DNA of 64,000 nt from Phenylobacterium immobile (ATCC 35973) (GTDB taxonomy: Bacteria; Pseudomonadota; Alphaproteobacteria; Caulobacterales; Caulobacteraceae), in NCBI RefSeq assembly GCF_001375595.1, contig NZ_CVJQ01000001.1, positions 2,569,001 to 2,633,000 on the forward strand. Reading direction: 5' to 3'. The notes below the pieces were generated by a model. It had not been told where the DNA came from. It saw only the letters and a list, made by a program, of their open reading frames with translations, and searched no databases. The translations under genes and the position numbers were made by a program. Shown piece after piece: positions 40,082 to 51,609 of this stretch. Position 1 is the stretch's first letter. Each line of letters begins with the position of its first letter.

Positions 40082-40821
40082 ATGCGATTCTATGCGCCAC
40101 GCCGGAGGAGGAAGAGGCCTTGCGCGCAGCCTTCGATCTCGCGCCAGCGCCCCGCACCCATGGTCCCTTCCAGGTATGGATCGGCCGTGACGCCCACGAA
40201 GGGGTGGCGCTCAGCCGCAGCGGCATCGGCAAGGTCAACGCCGCGGCGGCGACCAGCCTGTTGCTGGAGGCCTATGGCGCGCGCCGGGTGATCCTGGCGG
40301 GCGTGGCCGGCGGCCTTGCGCCGGATCTCCCGGTGGGCGCGGTGGTGCTCGCCGCGCGCCTGTCGATCTGCGACTACGGGGTGGTCAGCGCCGGCCGTTT
40401 CATCCCGACCGCCTCCGGCATGATCCCGATCGGCGCACCGGAATTGACCGAGCTCGCCCCCGCCGCGCCCGACGCCATCGCCGCCTACGAGCAGCTGATC
40501 GCCGAAGTGGGCCCGGCGCTCGGCCATCCGATCCGGCTGGGCGGCCTCCTGACCGGCGACTATTTCCTGAACTGCGCCGAAACCCGGGAGGCGCTCAGGG
40601 CCCGCTACGGCGCCGACGCCATTGATATGGAGTCCGGCGCGGTGAGGCAGGTCTGCGAGGCGTGGGGCGCGGACTTCTATGCGGTCCGAACCCTCTCGGA
40701 CCTAGCCGGCGCCGACAGTGCGGTGACCTATGGCGAGATGGCGGCCATGGCGGCGGCCAACTCGGCGGCCTGCGCGCCCGCGCTTCTGTCGCTTCTGGAG
40801 GCGTCTGCGAAGGTTGCGTGA
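40078..40821 (+). CDS. 5'-methylthioadenosine/S-adenosylhomocysteine nucleosidase (PNP/UDP superfamily)
   Basis: A 247-residue nucleosidase that would split methylthioadenosine or adenosylhomocysteine to adenine and the thio-ribose. Seen: ILCATPEEEEALRAAF at the start, LSRSGIGKVNAAAATSLLL (substrate loop), RVILAGVAGGLAPDLPVGAV, LLTGDYFL, DAIDMESGAVRQVCEAWG (base-binding Met-Glu), and RTLSDLAGADS (catalytic Asp). The start is the GTG at 40078 overlapping cdd. Other phosphorylase-superfamily specificities cannot be excluded without a structure comparison. Confidence 0.88.
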   Translation: MNAILCATPEEEEALRAAFDLAPAPRTHGPFQVWIGRDAHEGVALSRSGIGKVNAAAATSLLLEAYGARRVILAGVAGGLAPDLPVGAVVLAARLSICDYGVVSAGRFIPTASGMIPIGAPELTELAPAAPDAIAAYEQLIAEVGPALGHPIRLGGLLTGDYFLNCAETREALRARYGADAIDMESGAVRQVCEAWGADFYAVRTLSDLAGADSAVTYGEMAAMAAANSAACAPALLSLLEASAKVA

Positions 40822-40873
40822 AGGTTGAGCGGTCACGCTTGCTCGACTCCGAAAGCCGTCCCATCTTCGAGTC

Positions 40874-43428
<2,555 letters not shown>

Positions 43429-43432
<4 letters not shown>

Positions 43433-43707
43433 GCGACGACGCTTGCCGCGTGGACGTCTGGCTGTGGCGCGCGCGCTTCTTCAAGACGCGGACCGCTGCT
43501 GCGAAGTTTGTCGAGGAAGGCCGCGTGCGCCTGTCGCGCGGCGGACAGGAGACGCGACTGGACAAGCCATCGCGGGCCGTGAAGCCCGGCGATCTGCTGG
43601 TCTTCGCCGCAGCTGGCCGTTTGACCGCGGTTAGCGTCGCTCAACTGGGCGCGCGGCGGGGCCCGCCGGATGAGGCGCGCAGCCTTTATGCAGCGCTGCC
43701 CGAATAG
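43429..43707 (+). CDS. S4-domain RNA-binding protein (Hsp15-like)
   Basis: A 92-residue S4 protein: VDVWLWRARFFKTRTAAAKF, VEEGRVRLS, KPSRAVKPGDLLVFAA and a C-terminal RGPPDEARSLYAAL typical of the HslR/Hsp15 group. Hsp15 rescues stalled 50S subunits carrying nascent chains in E. coli. Begins with GTG overlapping the helicase stop by 4 bases, a conserved pair. A role in rRNA or ribosome quality control with the helicase is inferred from this coupling. Confidence 0.92.
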
Positions 43708-43829
43708 ACCTCAACTCAACGCCTGCAGAGAATGTGGTTTGGACGGACGGCCTGGCTGATTGACATTATTGGCCTTCGACCCGAAAAACCGCGCGCCCTC
43801 GTGGGGGCCAAGCCGGAGTATCGTACGCC

Positions 43830-44171
43830 ATGAGCTACATCGTGATGGATCCTTGCATCAAATGTAAGTTCATGGACTGCGTTGAGGTGTGCCCCGTCGA
43901 CTGCTTCTACGAGGGCGAAAATTTCCTGGCGATCAATCCCGACGAATGCATCGACTGCGGCGTCTGCGAGCCGGAGTGCCCGGTGGATGCGATCAAGCCG
44001 GACATGGAAGACGACGCCGACGGCAAGTGGCTCAAGCTCAACGCCGACTATTCGAAGGTCTGGCCGAACATTACGGTGAAAGGCACACCGCCCGCCGACC
44101 GTGCGGAGTTTGAAACGGAGACCGGGAAGCTTGAGAAGTACTTCAGCGAAAAGCCTGGCCGCGGCTCCTGA
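43830..44171 (+). CDS. fdxA: Seven-iron ferredoxin FdxA
   Basis: A 113-residue 7Fe-8S ferredoxin: [18 protein letters not shown] near the N-terminus and [16 protein letters not shown] next; nine Cys in all, as expected for one [3Fe-4S] and one [4Fe-4S] cluster. The C-terminal tail ([18 protein letters not shown]) is the standard extension. Low-potential electron carrier, partner unknown. 122 bases after the S4 gene. Long intergenic region follows before carD. Confidence 0.96.
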   Translation: MSYIVMDPCIKCKFMDCVEVCPVDCFYEGENFLAINPDECIDCGVCEPECPVDAIKPDMEDDADGKWLKLNADYSKVWPNITVKGTPPADRAEFETETGKLEKYFSEKPGRGS

Positions 44172-44527
44172 GACTTAGATCGCCAAGGTGAAGCCTGTCG
44201 TCGCAGCCATCGCGGCGCGCGCCTCACCCTGCGGCAACCCTTTCATTCATCTATATTTTATGCTATTGCTACCGCCGACTTAGCGCGGATGCGTCTGCGC
44301 ACGTCTGAATACCGTAGGTCGTTGAATACCGTTGGCCAGGGCGTCGCAGGTTCGTTTCACCGGACGCCGGCCGATGTCGTCGAAGCGCCGCCCCGCGGCG
44401 AGAGGTGTGTTTAGAATCTAAGTCTCCGCCAGCATCGACCTGACCCGCCGCGGCTCTATTCGCGGAGAGGGTTCTCGTCACTCTGCTGCAGCCCGAGGCT
44501 TGGTCGTCAGAACTGAGAGGATTTCCT
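44172..44527 (+). promoter_or_regulatory. Long leader/intergenic region upstream of carD with a direct repeat
   Basis: 356 bases with no gene. TGAATACCGTAGG (44306-44318) and TGAATACCGTTGG (44323-44335) are 12 of 13 identical and start 17 bases apart, a possible operator. The block around 44250-44275 is AT-rich and may hold a promoter. The ribosome site GAGAGGA lies just before the carD ATG. A minus-strand frame across this region has no recognisable protein features. Confidence 0.45.
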
Positions 44528-45037
44528 ATGAGCAAGACCGGTCACGATTTCCAGGTTGGCGATCACGTCGTCTATCCCGCCCACGGCGTCGGTCAGGTGC
44601 AAGGGATCGAGAGCCAGGAAGTCGCCGGGATCAAGCTTGAACTCTACGTCATCACCTTCGACCACGAAAAGATGACCCTGCGGGTGCCGACGGCGAAGGC
44701 GCGCACCGCCGGCCTGCGCCCACTGGCTGAAGGGAATGTCGTTTCGCAAGCCCTGACCACGCTGAAGGGCCGCGCTCGCGTGAAGCGCACCATGTGGTCG
44801 CGTCGCGCCCAGGAATACGAAGCCAAGATCAACTCCGGCGATCTGATCTCGATCGCCGAAGTTGTGCGCGACCTCCACCGCGCCGAAAACCAGCCCGAGC
44901 AATCCTATTCCGAGCGTCAGCTCTATGAATCGGCTCTGGACCGCATGGCCCGCGAAGTCGCCGCCATCGAGCGCATCGATCGCGACGCCGCCATCGGCCT
45001 CCTGAACAAGTCTCTGGTGAAGGCCGTCGCAGCCTGA
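44528..45037 (+). CDS. carD: CarD/CdnL-family RNA polymerase-binding transcription regulator
   Basis: A 169-residue regulator that binds the RNA polymerase beta subunit and stabilises open complexes at rRNA-type promoters. N-terminal Tudor-like RID domain: FQVGDHVVYPAHGVGQVQGI and LELYVITFDHEKMTLRVP; C-terminal helical part with RRAQEYEAKINSGDLISIAE and YSERQLYESALDRMAREVA. Length is that of alphaproteobacterial CdnL. Strong ribosome site. Terminator follows at 45080-45107. Confidence 0.95.
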   Translation: MSKTGHDFQVGDHVVYPAHGVGQVQGIESQEVAGIKLELYVITFDHEKMTLRVPTAKARTAGLRPLAEGNVVSQALTTLKGRARVKRTMWSRRAQEYEAKINSGDLISIAEVVRDLHRAENQPEQSYSERQLYESALDRMAREVAAIERIDRDAAIGLLNKSLVKAVAA

Positions 45038-45079
45038 CGAACGGCTGGTTCGCTTGAACCAAAGGCAAGACTGACGCTG

Positions 45080-45107
45080 AACGCCCGGCCCACCCGTCGG
45101 GCGTTTT
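45080..45107 (+). terminator. Intrinsic terminator of carD
   Basis: AACGCCCG (45080-45087) and CGGGCGTT (45098-45105), 8-bp stem, 10-base loop, ending in TTTT. 42 bases past the carD stop. Confidence 0.8.
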
Positions 45108-45235
45108 GCTGTCTGGGCTGATCGTTTCGCCATCTGTCGACCGCCCGTTCGGCGCGGGATGATCTGAACTTCAGATTATCGCTCGCAACTGTCATCCCGC
45201 GTGAATATGAGGGGAAGCAGCAGAGGTCTAAACAT

Positions 45236-47332
45236 TTGAGCGAAGCGCCCGCCCCCCCGTCGGAAAGCCCTATCGCCCAGACGACGACCACTTTGGCGCG
45301 CGCGTTGGCCGCCGCGGGGATCCTCGTCGGACTTGCAGGCTTCGCCGGCTCTTTCTTCGAGAACGTCGCTCTTTTCAAGATCCACTTCGGGCTCTGGGGC
45401 ATGTCAGCCTCCGCCGCAGGCGGCGTGTTGATCTGCGGGCTCACCCTGTTCGCGGAAGGATTCCGCAATCGCGTGTCCGTCCAGCGGCTTGCGGCCATTG
45501 GCGGTTGGGCGCTCCTGGCGATCGCGGTGTTCATGGCGACCCTCCATGTCGTCGCCGCCACTGGTGGCGCGAGCCCCTGGGTCGCCGGGCGCCCCTCTGG
45601 GCATCCTGAAGGCGCAGCGGCGCCGGAGTCGCTGTCGTCGGCCGCCTGTCTCGCCTTTCTGGGCCTAAGTCTGGTGACGCGGCGTCGCGCCGTCTTTTCC
45701 GAAATCTCTGGCGCCGCAGCCCTGATGATCTCCAGCCTGTCGTTATTGGCCGCTCTATACGGCCTCGACGATCCGGCGGCCGCACCGGCGGTACGTTCAC
45801 TGGCGCTGACGGGGGCGTTGGCCCTGGTCATGCTCTCGGCCGCGACCCTGCTCGCCCACCCTGGGCAGGGCTGGGGCGCGGTGTTGATCTCTTCCGGCGC
45901 TGGCGGCGCCTCGGCGCGGCGCCAGCTCGCCTTCCTGCCCTTGCCCTTGATCGGCGGCTGGGTGCTGCTGGCGGCCAGCCAAGCTGGTCTGTTACGGATC
46001 GAGGCGGCCATGGCCCTCCTTGTGGTGCTCGCGATCGCGCCGATGGTGATCCTGGTCCTGCGTGACGGTCGCTCGATCAATGCATTGGACGACGAGCGCG
46101 CCAGCAAGGCGGCGGTTCAGTTCGAGTTGCAGACCAGCCTCGAGCAGCGTCTTCGCGACCAGGCGGCGGAACTTGCGGCGGCGAGCGACGAGCGCGCCAA
46201 GGCCGAGGAGGAGCTCTACCGCACGCACCACATGGAAGCGGTGGGACAGTTGACTGGAGGCATCGCGCACGAGTTCAACAACCTGCTGATGGCGGTGAGC
46301 GGCAACCTGCAACTGATGCTGCGTCGGCTCGAAGATGACAGTCCCGCGCGCAAGTACGCGGTGAACGCACTGACGGCTGTCGACCGCGGCGCCAAGCTGA
46401 CGGCGCAGTTGCTGGCTTTTTCGCGGACGCAGAAGCTGGAGACGCGTCCGGTTGAACTGGACAAGGCGCTCAGCCACGCCCGCGATCTGGTTGGCAACGC
46501 GCTGGGCCCTAGCATCGAAGTGCGCATGGCGCTGGGCGCCGCAGGATCTTGGGCCATGCTGGATCCGACCCAGCTGGAGTTGGCGATCCTGAACCTAGCG
46601 CTGAACGCACGCGAGGCTATGCCGACCGGCGGGACGCTCACGATCGGCAGCGAGGTCGTGCGTCGCCGCCTGGATGGGGCCGCTGAGCCGGTAAACCTGC
46701 TGGCGGTGTCCGTGACCGACACCGGCCGCGGCATGACGCCAGCGGTGGCGCAGAGGGCGACCGAGCCCTTCTTCACCACCAAGGAACGCGGCAAGGGCAC
46801 GGGGCTCGGCCTCGCCCAGGTCTATGGGTTCGTACGCCAGTCCGGCGGCGACCTGACGATCCGCAGCGCGCCTGGCGACGGCTCGACCATCGAGTTGCTG
46901 TTCCAGCCGGCTGCTGCCGACGAGTCACGCGGGGCCGCGACGGTCGCTGAGGCGTCCAGAGCGAAGGCCGCCGGCAAGAGTCGCCGCAGTATGATTCTGG
47001 TGATTGACGACGATGTCGACGTCCGCGCGGTGATCGCTGACGCCCTGCGCGGCGCAGGCTACGAGGTTACAGAGGCTGAGGATGGGCCCAGCGGACTGGC
47101 GGCGCTCGCAAACATCGCGCCGGCTGCGGCGATCATCGATTTCGTCATGCCAGGGATGGACGGCGCCGAGGTCGGCCGTCGCGCCCGCGTCCTGCACCCG
47201 AACCTACCGTTGATCTTCGTCAGCGGCTATTTTGACACCGCCGCGTTGGACGCGGTGCCGGGCGCGACGGTCCTGCACAAGCCGGTCAACCTGGACGGCC
47301 TGCAGCGCGCCGTCTCATCGGTCCTCGCCTGA
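45236..47332 (+). CDS. Membrane hybrid sensor histidine kinase
   Basis: A 698-residue hybrid kinase. About eight membrane segments fill residues 20-275 and no periplasmic sensor domain is visible. A helical linker (residues 280-330) leads to the HisKA box LTGGIAHEFNNLLMAVSGN with His345, an N-box LNLALNAREAMPTGG, and the ATP-lid FFTTKERGKGTGLGLAQVYG. A C-terminal receiver (residues 580-698) has VIDDDVDVRAVIADAL and the phospho-acceptor Asp635 in IIDFVMPGMDG. The start is TTG at 45236 with AGAGG about 9 bases upstream. Abuts the convergent dctA-type gene with no gap between stops. Confidence 0.9.
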   Translation: MSEAPAPPSESPIAQTTTTLARALAAAGILVGLAGFAGSFFENVALFKIHFGLWGMSASAAGGVLICGLTLFAEGFRNRVSVQRLAAIGGWALLAIAVFMATLHVVAATGGASPWVAGRPSGHPEGAAAPESLSSAACLAFLGLSLVTRRRAVFSEISGAAALMISSLSLLAALYGLDDPAAAPAVRSLALTGALALVMLSAATLLAHPGQGWGAVLISSGAGGASARRQLAFLPLPLIGGWVLLAASQAGLLRIEAAMALLVVLAIAPMVILVLRDGRSINALDDERASKAAVQFELQTSLEQRLRDQAAELAAASDERAKAEEELYRTHHMEAVGQLTGGIAHEFNNLLMAVSGNLQLMLRRLEDDSPARKYAVNALTAVDRGAKLTAQLLAFSRTQKLETRPVELDKALSHARDLVGNALGPSIEVRMALGAAGSWAMLDPTQLELAILNLALNAREAMPTGGTLTIGSEVVRRRLDGAAEPVNLLAVSVTDTGRGMTPAVAQRATEPFFTTKERGKGTGLGLAQVYGFVRQSGGDLTIRSAPGDGSTIELLFQPAAADESRGAATVAEASRAKAAGKSRRSMILVIDDDVDVRAVIADALRGAGYEVTEAEDGPSGLAALANIAPAAAIIDFVMPGMDGAEVGRRARVLHPNLPLIFVSGYFDTAALDAVPGATVLHKPVNLDGLQRAVSSVLA

Positions 47333-48634
47333 TCAGTCGGCCTCGCCGCCGGCGAGGTCGGCGGTGATCGGCTTGGGGCCTGCGTCGAGCTCCGCCTTCA
47401 GCTTGTCGCGGTCGAGATCCTTCTCCCAACGCGAGATCACCAGAGTCGCGACGCCGTTGCCGACCAGATTGGTCAGGGCGCGGCACTCGCTCATAAAGCG
47501 GTCGACGCCGACCAGCAGTGCGAGCGCGGCGATCGGCAGGTCCGGGATGACGGCGAGAGTCGCGGCCAGGGTGATGAAGCCAGCGCCGGTCACGCCGCTG
47601 GCGCCTTTGGACGTCAGCATGGCCACGCCCAGCAGCGTCAGCTCCTGACCGAGGCTGAGCGGCGTGTTCGTCGCCTGGGCGAGGAACAAGGTCGCCAGCG
47701 TCATGTAAATGTTGGTGCCGTCGAGGTTGAAACTGTAGCCGGTCGGGATGACCAGGCCGACGGTCGACTTGCCGGCGCCGAGGCGCTGCAGCTTGAGCAT
47801 CATCTGCGGCAGGACGGACTCCGACGAGGAGGTGCCCAGCACGATCAGAAGTTCCTCGCGGATGTAGCGGATGAACTTGAAGATCGAGAAACCGGCCAGG
47901 GCGGCGATCGTCCCCAGGACGCCGATCACGAAGATCAGTGACGTGCCGTAGAAGGTGGCCACCAAGGCGCCGAGGTTCAGGAGGGAGCCCAGGCCGTACT
48001 TGCCGATGGTGAAGGCCATGGCTCCGAAGGCGCCGAGCGGGGCGAGCTTCACTACGACGCCAATGATGCCGAAGAACACCTTAGAGATGTCGTCGAGGGT
48101 GTGCGCGACCTTTTCGCCGAAGGCGCCGAGCCGCGTGCAGGCGAAGCCGGTGAACAGGGCCACGACCAGGACCTGCAGAAGATTACCCTCGGCGAACGCG
48201 CCGACGAAGGTGTCTGGGATCAGGTGCAAAAGATAGTCAGCGAAGCCTTCCCCATGGGCGGCCTTCTCGGCGTAGCCGGCGGCGACCGACGGGTCGAGGG
48301 TGGCGACATCGACGTTGAAACCGCGCCCAGGCTGCACGATCCGGCCGACGATCAGGCCAACCACCAGGGCGAAGGTCGAGACGACCTCGAAGTAGATCAG
48401 CGTCTTGGCGCCCAGCCGGCCGAAGGCCTTCATATCGCTCATGTGCGCGACGCCGGCGGCGACGGTGCAGAAAATGACCGGGGCCACCGCCATCTTGATC
48501 AGCTTGACGAAGGCGTCGCCCAGCGGCTTCAGAGACGCGCCGAAGTCCGGCCAGATGGCGCCGACGGCGATGCCGAGCGCCACAGCGCAGAGCACCTGCA
48601 CATAGAGCAGACGGAAAATCCCAAGCCCGCGCAT
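47333..48634 (-). CDS. dctA: C4-dicarboxylate (DctA-type) dicarboxylate/amino acid:cation symporter
   Basis: A 433-residue inner-membrane symporter for succinate, fumarate and malate, or for an amino acid. Seen: [59 protein letters not shown] (the family serine-rich motif), [20 protein letters not shown] and [20 protein letters not shown], with [16 protein letters not shown] near the end. These fit DctA better than GltP or SstT. ATG at 48634 gives the standard [13 protein letters not shown] start. Its stop touches that of the hybrid kinase gene; no dctB/dctD pair is seen. Confidence 0.92.
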   Translation of the reverse strand: MRGLGIFRLLYVQVLCAVALGIAVGAIWPDFGASLKPLGDAFVKLIKMAVAPVIFCTVAAGVAHMSDMKAFGRLGAKTLIYFEVVSTFALVVGLIVGRIVQPGRGFNVDVATLDPSVAAGYAEKAAHGEGFADYLLHLIPDTFVGAFAEGNLLQVLVVALFTGFACTRLGAFGEKVAHTLDDISKVFFGIIGVVVKLAPLGAFGAMAFTIGKYGLGSLLNLGALVATFYGTSLIFVIGVLGTIAALAGFSIFKFIRYIREELLIVLGTSSSESVLPQMMLKLQRLGAGKSTVGLVIPTGYSFNLDGTNIYMTLATLFLAQATNTPLSLGQELTLLGVAMLTSKGASGVTGAGFITLAATLAVIPDLPIAALALLVGVDRFMSECRALTNLVGNGVATLVISRWEKDLDRDKLKAELDAGPKPITADLAGGEAD

Positions 48635-48857
48635 TCGTCCGCCCTCCCCTGCATTCGGCGCCCGCCTTCGCCTTACACGGCGCCCGCCGCACGGCAAGAG
48701 GCGCTGCAAGCCCCCGAGGGCGGTGCGCCGACGCGTGCGATAAGACGTTGCGAACCGTCGAAGACTACGATCAATGTATCAGACTGCCTGGTCGATGCGC
48801 TCGCCTCCCCAAGACAACGAACGGCAGCATAAAATTGATGAATTAGGTGAGGCGACA

Positions 48858-50330
48858 ATGTCTGTTGAAACGGGATCGCTTGGTCCCAGGCCCGCGATCG
48901 GCTGGCTGACCAAAAATCTCTATGCTTTGGGCGCCGCAGCCAACCAGATCAAGGCGGCAAGCCTGTCGATGCTGCTGCTGCTGTTCTACAATCAGGTGGT
49001 CGGCCTGGACCCACGCGTGGTTTCATCGGCAGTGCTGATCACCATGTTCGTCGACAGCTTCGTCGATCCGATGATCGGCCAGATCTCGGACAACTTCCGG
49101 TCGCGACTCGGGCGCCGCCACCCGTTCATGTACTTCGCCGCCTTCCCGGTCTCGATCACCTTCTTCCTGCTCTGGAACCCGCCCATGCACTGGGAGCAAA
49201 GCGCGATCTTCGCCTGGATGTTGACCTGCCTGCTGATTTTGCGGGCCTTCGACACCTTCTTTGAACTGCCCTCGACCGCTCTGGCTCCGGAACTGGCGTC
49301 CGACTATGACGAGCGGACCAAGCTCCTGGCGCGGCGCTCGATGTTCGGCGCGATCGGCACGCTCTCGGTCTCCCTGCTTGTCTATCAGGTCTTCATGAAG
49401 GCCGGCCCCGATGGCGCGGGCGGCGTGACCGACCGCGAGGGCTATGTCGGCTATTCGATCTGCGCCGCCCTGATGGTCTTTACGATCATCCTCATCTCGG
49501 CGGCCGGCACCCACCGGCAGATTCCCTGGCTGACCAAGCCGCCTGAACGCAAGAAATTCAGCTTCTTCGGCATCCTGCGCGAAGTCTTTCAGACGATGAA
49601 CAACCGCAACTTCGCCATCGTCTCGGTCGCCGGGATGGTGCTGGCGATCGGTGGCGGCATCACCCAAAGTCTGCAGATCTATCTCGGCCTGTTCTACTGG
49701 CGCCTCAGCCAGGACCAGCTGACGGTCCTGGCCATCGCCACGGTCTGCGCCAACTTTGTCGGCGTGTGGCTGGCGCCGCGGGTCGTCAGGCGACTGGGCA
49801 AGCGCATCGGCGCCATGGTCACCGGCTGGACCAGCATCGTGTTCTGGATCGGCCCGATCGTATTGGATCAGTTCGGCCTGATGCCGGCGCGCTATACTGA
49901 ACCCCTGTTCTTCCTGCTGATCGGCTTTGCGCTGTGCACCCAGGTGTTCACCATCTCCACGGGCGTGCAGATTCAGGCGATGATCGCCGATGTGGTCGAG
50001 GATTCCGCGACGCGGACGGGCCGCCGCTCAGAAGGGCTCCTGTTCTCGGCGGACAACCTTTTCAAGAAGGCGGTGTCCGGCGTCGGCGTGCTGATGGCCG
50101 GCCAGATGCTGCATTTCGTCCATTTCCCCGACAATGCGCGCAAGATCGGTGTGAGCCAGGAGATCGCCAACAACCTGGGCCTGATGATGATCGGCGCGGT
50201 GCTGCTCTTCAATGGCGGCTGCCTGCTGACCCTCAGCTTCTACGGCATCACCCGCGAGAAGCATGAAGCCAACCTGCGCGAACTCGCCCGCAAGCGCGAC
50301 GAGGCGGCCGCCATCGCCGCCGCCGAATAG
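48858..50330 (+). CDS. MFS transporter, glycoside-pentoside-hexuronide (GPH) type
   Basis: A 490-residue, probably 12-helix cation:sugar symporter-like protein. Seen: LYALGAAANQIKAASLSMLL, FVDSFVDPMIGQISDNFRSR (a GPH signature with Asp), LGRRHPFMYFAAFPVS, ELPSTALAPELASDYDERTK and later MIADVVEDSATRTGRRSEGL. These Asp/Arg motifs are conserved in the melibiose-permease group. The substrate is unknown. ATG at 48858 has AGGTGAGG upstream; a longer frame from 48774 is unlikely. Precedes the tRNA-Arg gene. Confidence 0.88.
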   Translation: MSVETGSLGPRPAIGWLTKNLYALGAAANQIKAASLSMLLLLFYNQVVGLDPRVVSSAVLITMFVDSFVDPMIGQISDNFRSRLGRRHPFMYFAAFPVSITFFLLWNPPMHWEQSAIFAWMLTCLLILRAFDTFFELPSTALAPELASDYDERTKLLARRSMFGAIGTLSVSLLVYQVFMKAGPDGAGGVTDREGYVGYSICAALMVFTIILISAAGTHRQIPWLTKPPERKKFSFFGILREVFQTMNNRNFAIVSVAGMVLAIGGGITQSLQIYLGLFYWRLSQDQLTVLAIATVCANFVGVWLAPRVVRRLGKRIGAMVTGWTSIVFWIGPIVLDQFGLMPARYTEPLFFLLIGFALCTQVFTISTGVQIQAMIADVVEDSATRTGRRSEGLLFSADNLFKKAVSGVGVLMAGQMLHFVHFPDNARKIGVSQEIANNLGLMMIGAVLLFNGGCLLTLSFYGITREKHEANLRELARKRDEAAAIAAAE

Positions 50331-50442
50331 GCTGGGCTGCGGGCTGGGCTCTCGACCCGGCCCGCAGGTCAGAGTTTCGACCGCAGCTTCACGCCAAGAC
50401 GCCTTGTCCGAAACCGGCGCCCATGGCATCGACGCCAAGCGT

Positions 50443-50519
50443 GGCCCGGTAGCTCAGCCGGATAGAGCAGGGCTTTCCTAAAGCCAAGGTCGGGGGTTCG
50501 AGTCCCTCCCGGGCCGCCA
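50443..50519 (+). tRNA. tRNA-Arg (anticodon CCU)
   Basis: A 77-base cloverleaf with encoded CCA. Acceptor GGCCCGG pairs with CCGGGCC; D-arm GCTC...GAGC; anticodon loop TTCCTAA reads CCU (decodes AGG); T-arm GGGGG TTCGAGT CCCTC with one G-T pair; discriminator G then CCA. The 27-43 pair is a G-A mismatch. Rare-codon Arg tRNAs like this are common integration sites for genomic islands; a recombinase remnant lies directly downstream. Confidence 0.93.
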
Positions 50520-50915
50520 CGCAGTCTGGGCCATTCGTCTCCACGTAGAGACTGAAGCCTGAATCCCCCGACTTTCCGGGGGTTACGCCCTCCCAATCCG
50601 TCACTCCCGGGCGTCTCCAGGGGCCAAAATCCAGCCCAAAACAGCCCCTTTTCGCCCCCTGTCTCCGGGCCCGAAAAGTCGTGACGGTTTGCCTGTTATT
50701 TCCCTGCTAACAGGGAATTTCTGTTGTTTTTGGGGTTTCGGGGCCTGAGGCAAATTGGCTGCCTCTCAACAAACGCCTGATTAGACGCATGAATTTCGGC
50801 GCAAAGAGCGAAATTCCCTACGCAACTTAACAGGGAAACAAATGTGCGCATGCAGGGAGTTCAACGCGCGGAACAGGGCACATTTTTCGCCGGAACAGTG
50901 ATCGAAAATGCGCCG
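50520..50915. other. Non-coding stretch between tRNA-Arg and the recombinase remnant with CAGGGA-type motifs
   Basis: 396 bases with no gene. A weak hairpin CCCCCG/CGGGGG lies at 50565-50582 and could terminate the tRNA transcript. TTCCCTG ctaa CAGGGAA forms an inverted repeat at 50700-50717. Related copies follow: ATTCCCTA (50813-50820), AACAGGGAAA (50829-50838), GCAGGGAG (50852-50859) and AACAGGGCA (50872-50880). The repetition near a serine recombinase suggests binding or attachment sites, which is an inference. Confidence 0.5.
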
Positions 50916-51609
50916 CTACGCGCCGCGCGAAATCGCCTCGATCCAGGCCTTCTGATCGGCCCACGCCAGCGGCATTTCGCTCTTCAACATGGCCCGCAGC
51001 GTCAGCCCGCGCGGCTGGGCGCCGGTCAGGATCTGGCGCTGCAGCGCGGGCGCCAGGAACGCCAGGCGGCTGAGTTGCCGCTCGTATTGGGTGGCCGGAG
51101 CGACGGCGTCGCGATGCTCCTCCGGCGGTGACAGTGGCGAGGCTTTCAGTACGATCAGATCGGCATGGGCTCGCCTCAGCGCAACCACGACGCCTTGGTT
51201 GATGGCCGCCCGGTCGTCAGGGTCTCGTCCGACGATGTGTGTGCGTCCACCACGCAGTTGGAGCCGCCGCGGCAGCACGATCCGCAAGGCGGCGGGCGCG
51301 CCACGCTCCCGCACCACCTGTTCTCCATCGCCGATGCGGCGCATCAGAGAGCTGAGCACCAGGTCCGGGTGCTCGTCGGGCATGAGTTCCGCGGCTTGAG
51401 CGACGAGATGAACCTGCTCCGCCCGTATCTCGACGCGACGCAGGATGCGCCCCAGGTCAGAGACCTCGATCGATGGTCGACCCGCCAACCGGCGGAGTTC
51501 CTCGAGCAGGAACGCCTCCACCGCCGGCGCTGACACCCGACGAATAGCCCCCTCAGTTGGCGGGGTCAGCGAGCCCACCTGCAGCGCCATGGCGATGTAG
51601 TAGCGATAG
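50916..51609 (-). pseudogene. Large serine recombinase, 3' remnant
   Basis: About 231 codons corresponding to the C-terminal half of a large serine recombinase. From the IS boundary the frame reads YRYYIAMALQVG (the zinc-ribbon 'YRYYVS-AL' region), RRVSAPAVEAFLLEELRRLA, and ends with YERQLSRLAFLAPALQRQIL, TGAQPRGLTLRAMLKSEMPL and AWADQKAWI, the typical tail of alphaproteobacterial recombinases. The N-terminal resolvase domain with the catalytic Ser is absent. The frame runs open right up to base 51609, where the IS6 element begins, so the truncation is at the IS end. Not functional as a recombinase. Confidence 0.8.

Noticed and set aside
44269..44535. Minus-strand 88-codon frame upstream of carD
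   Set aside because: No start context or domain; overlaps a likely promoter and leader region.
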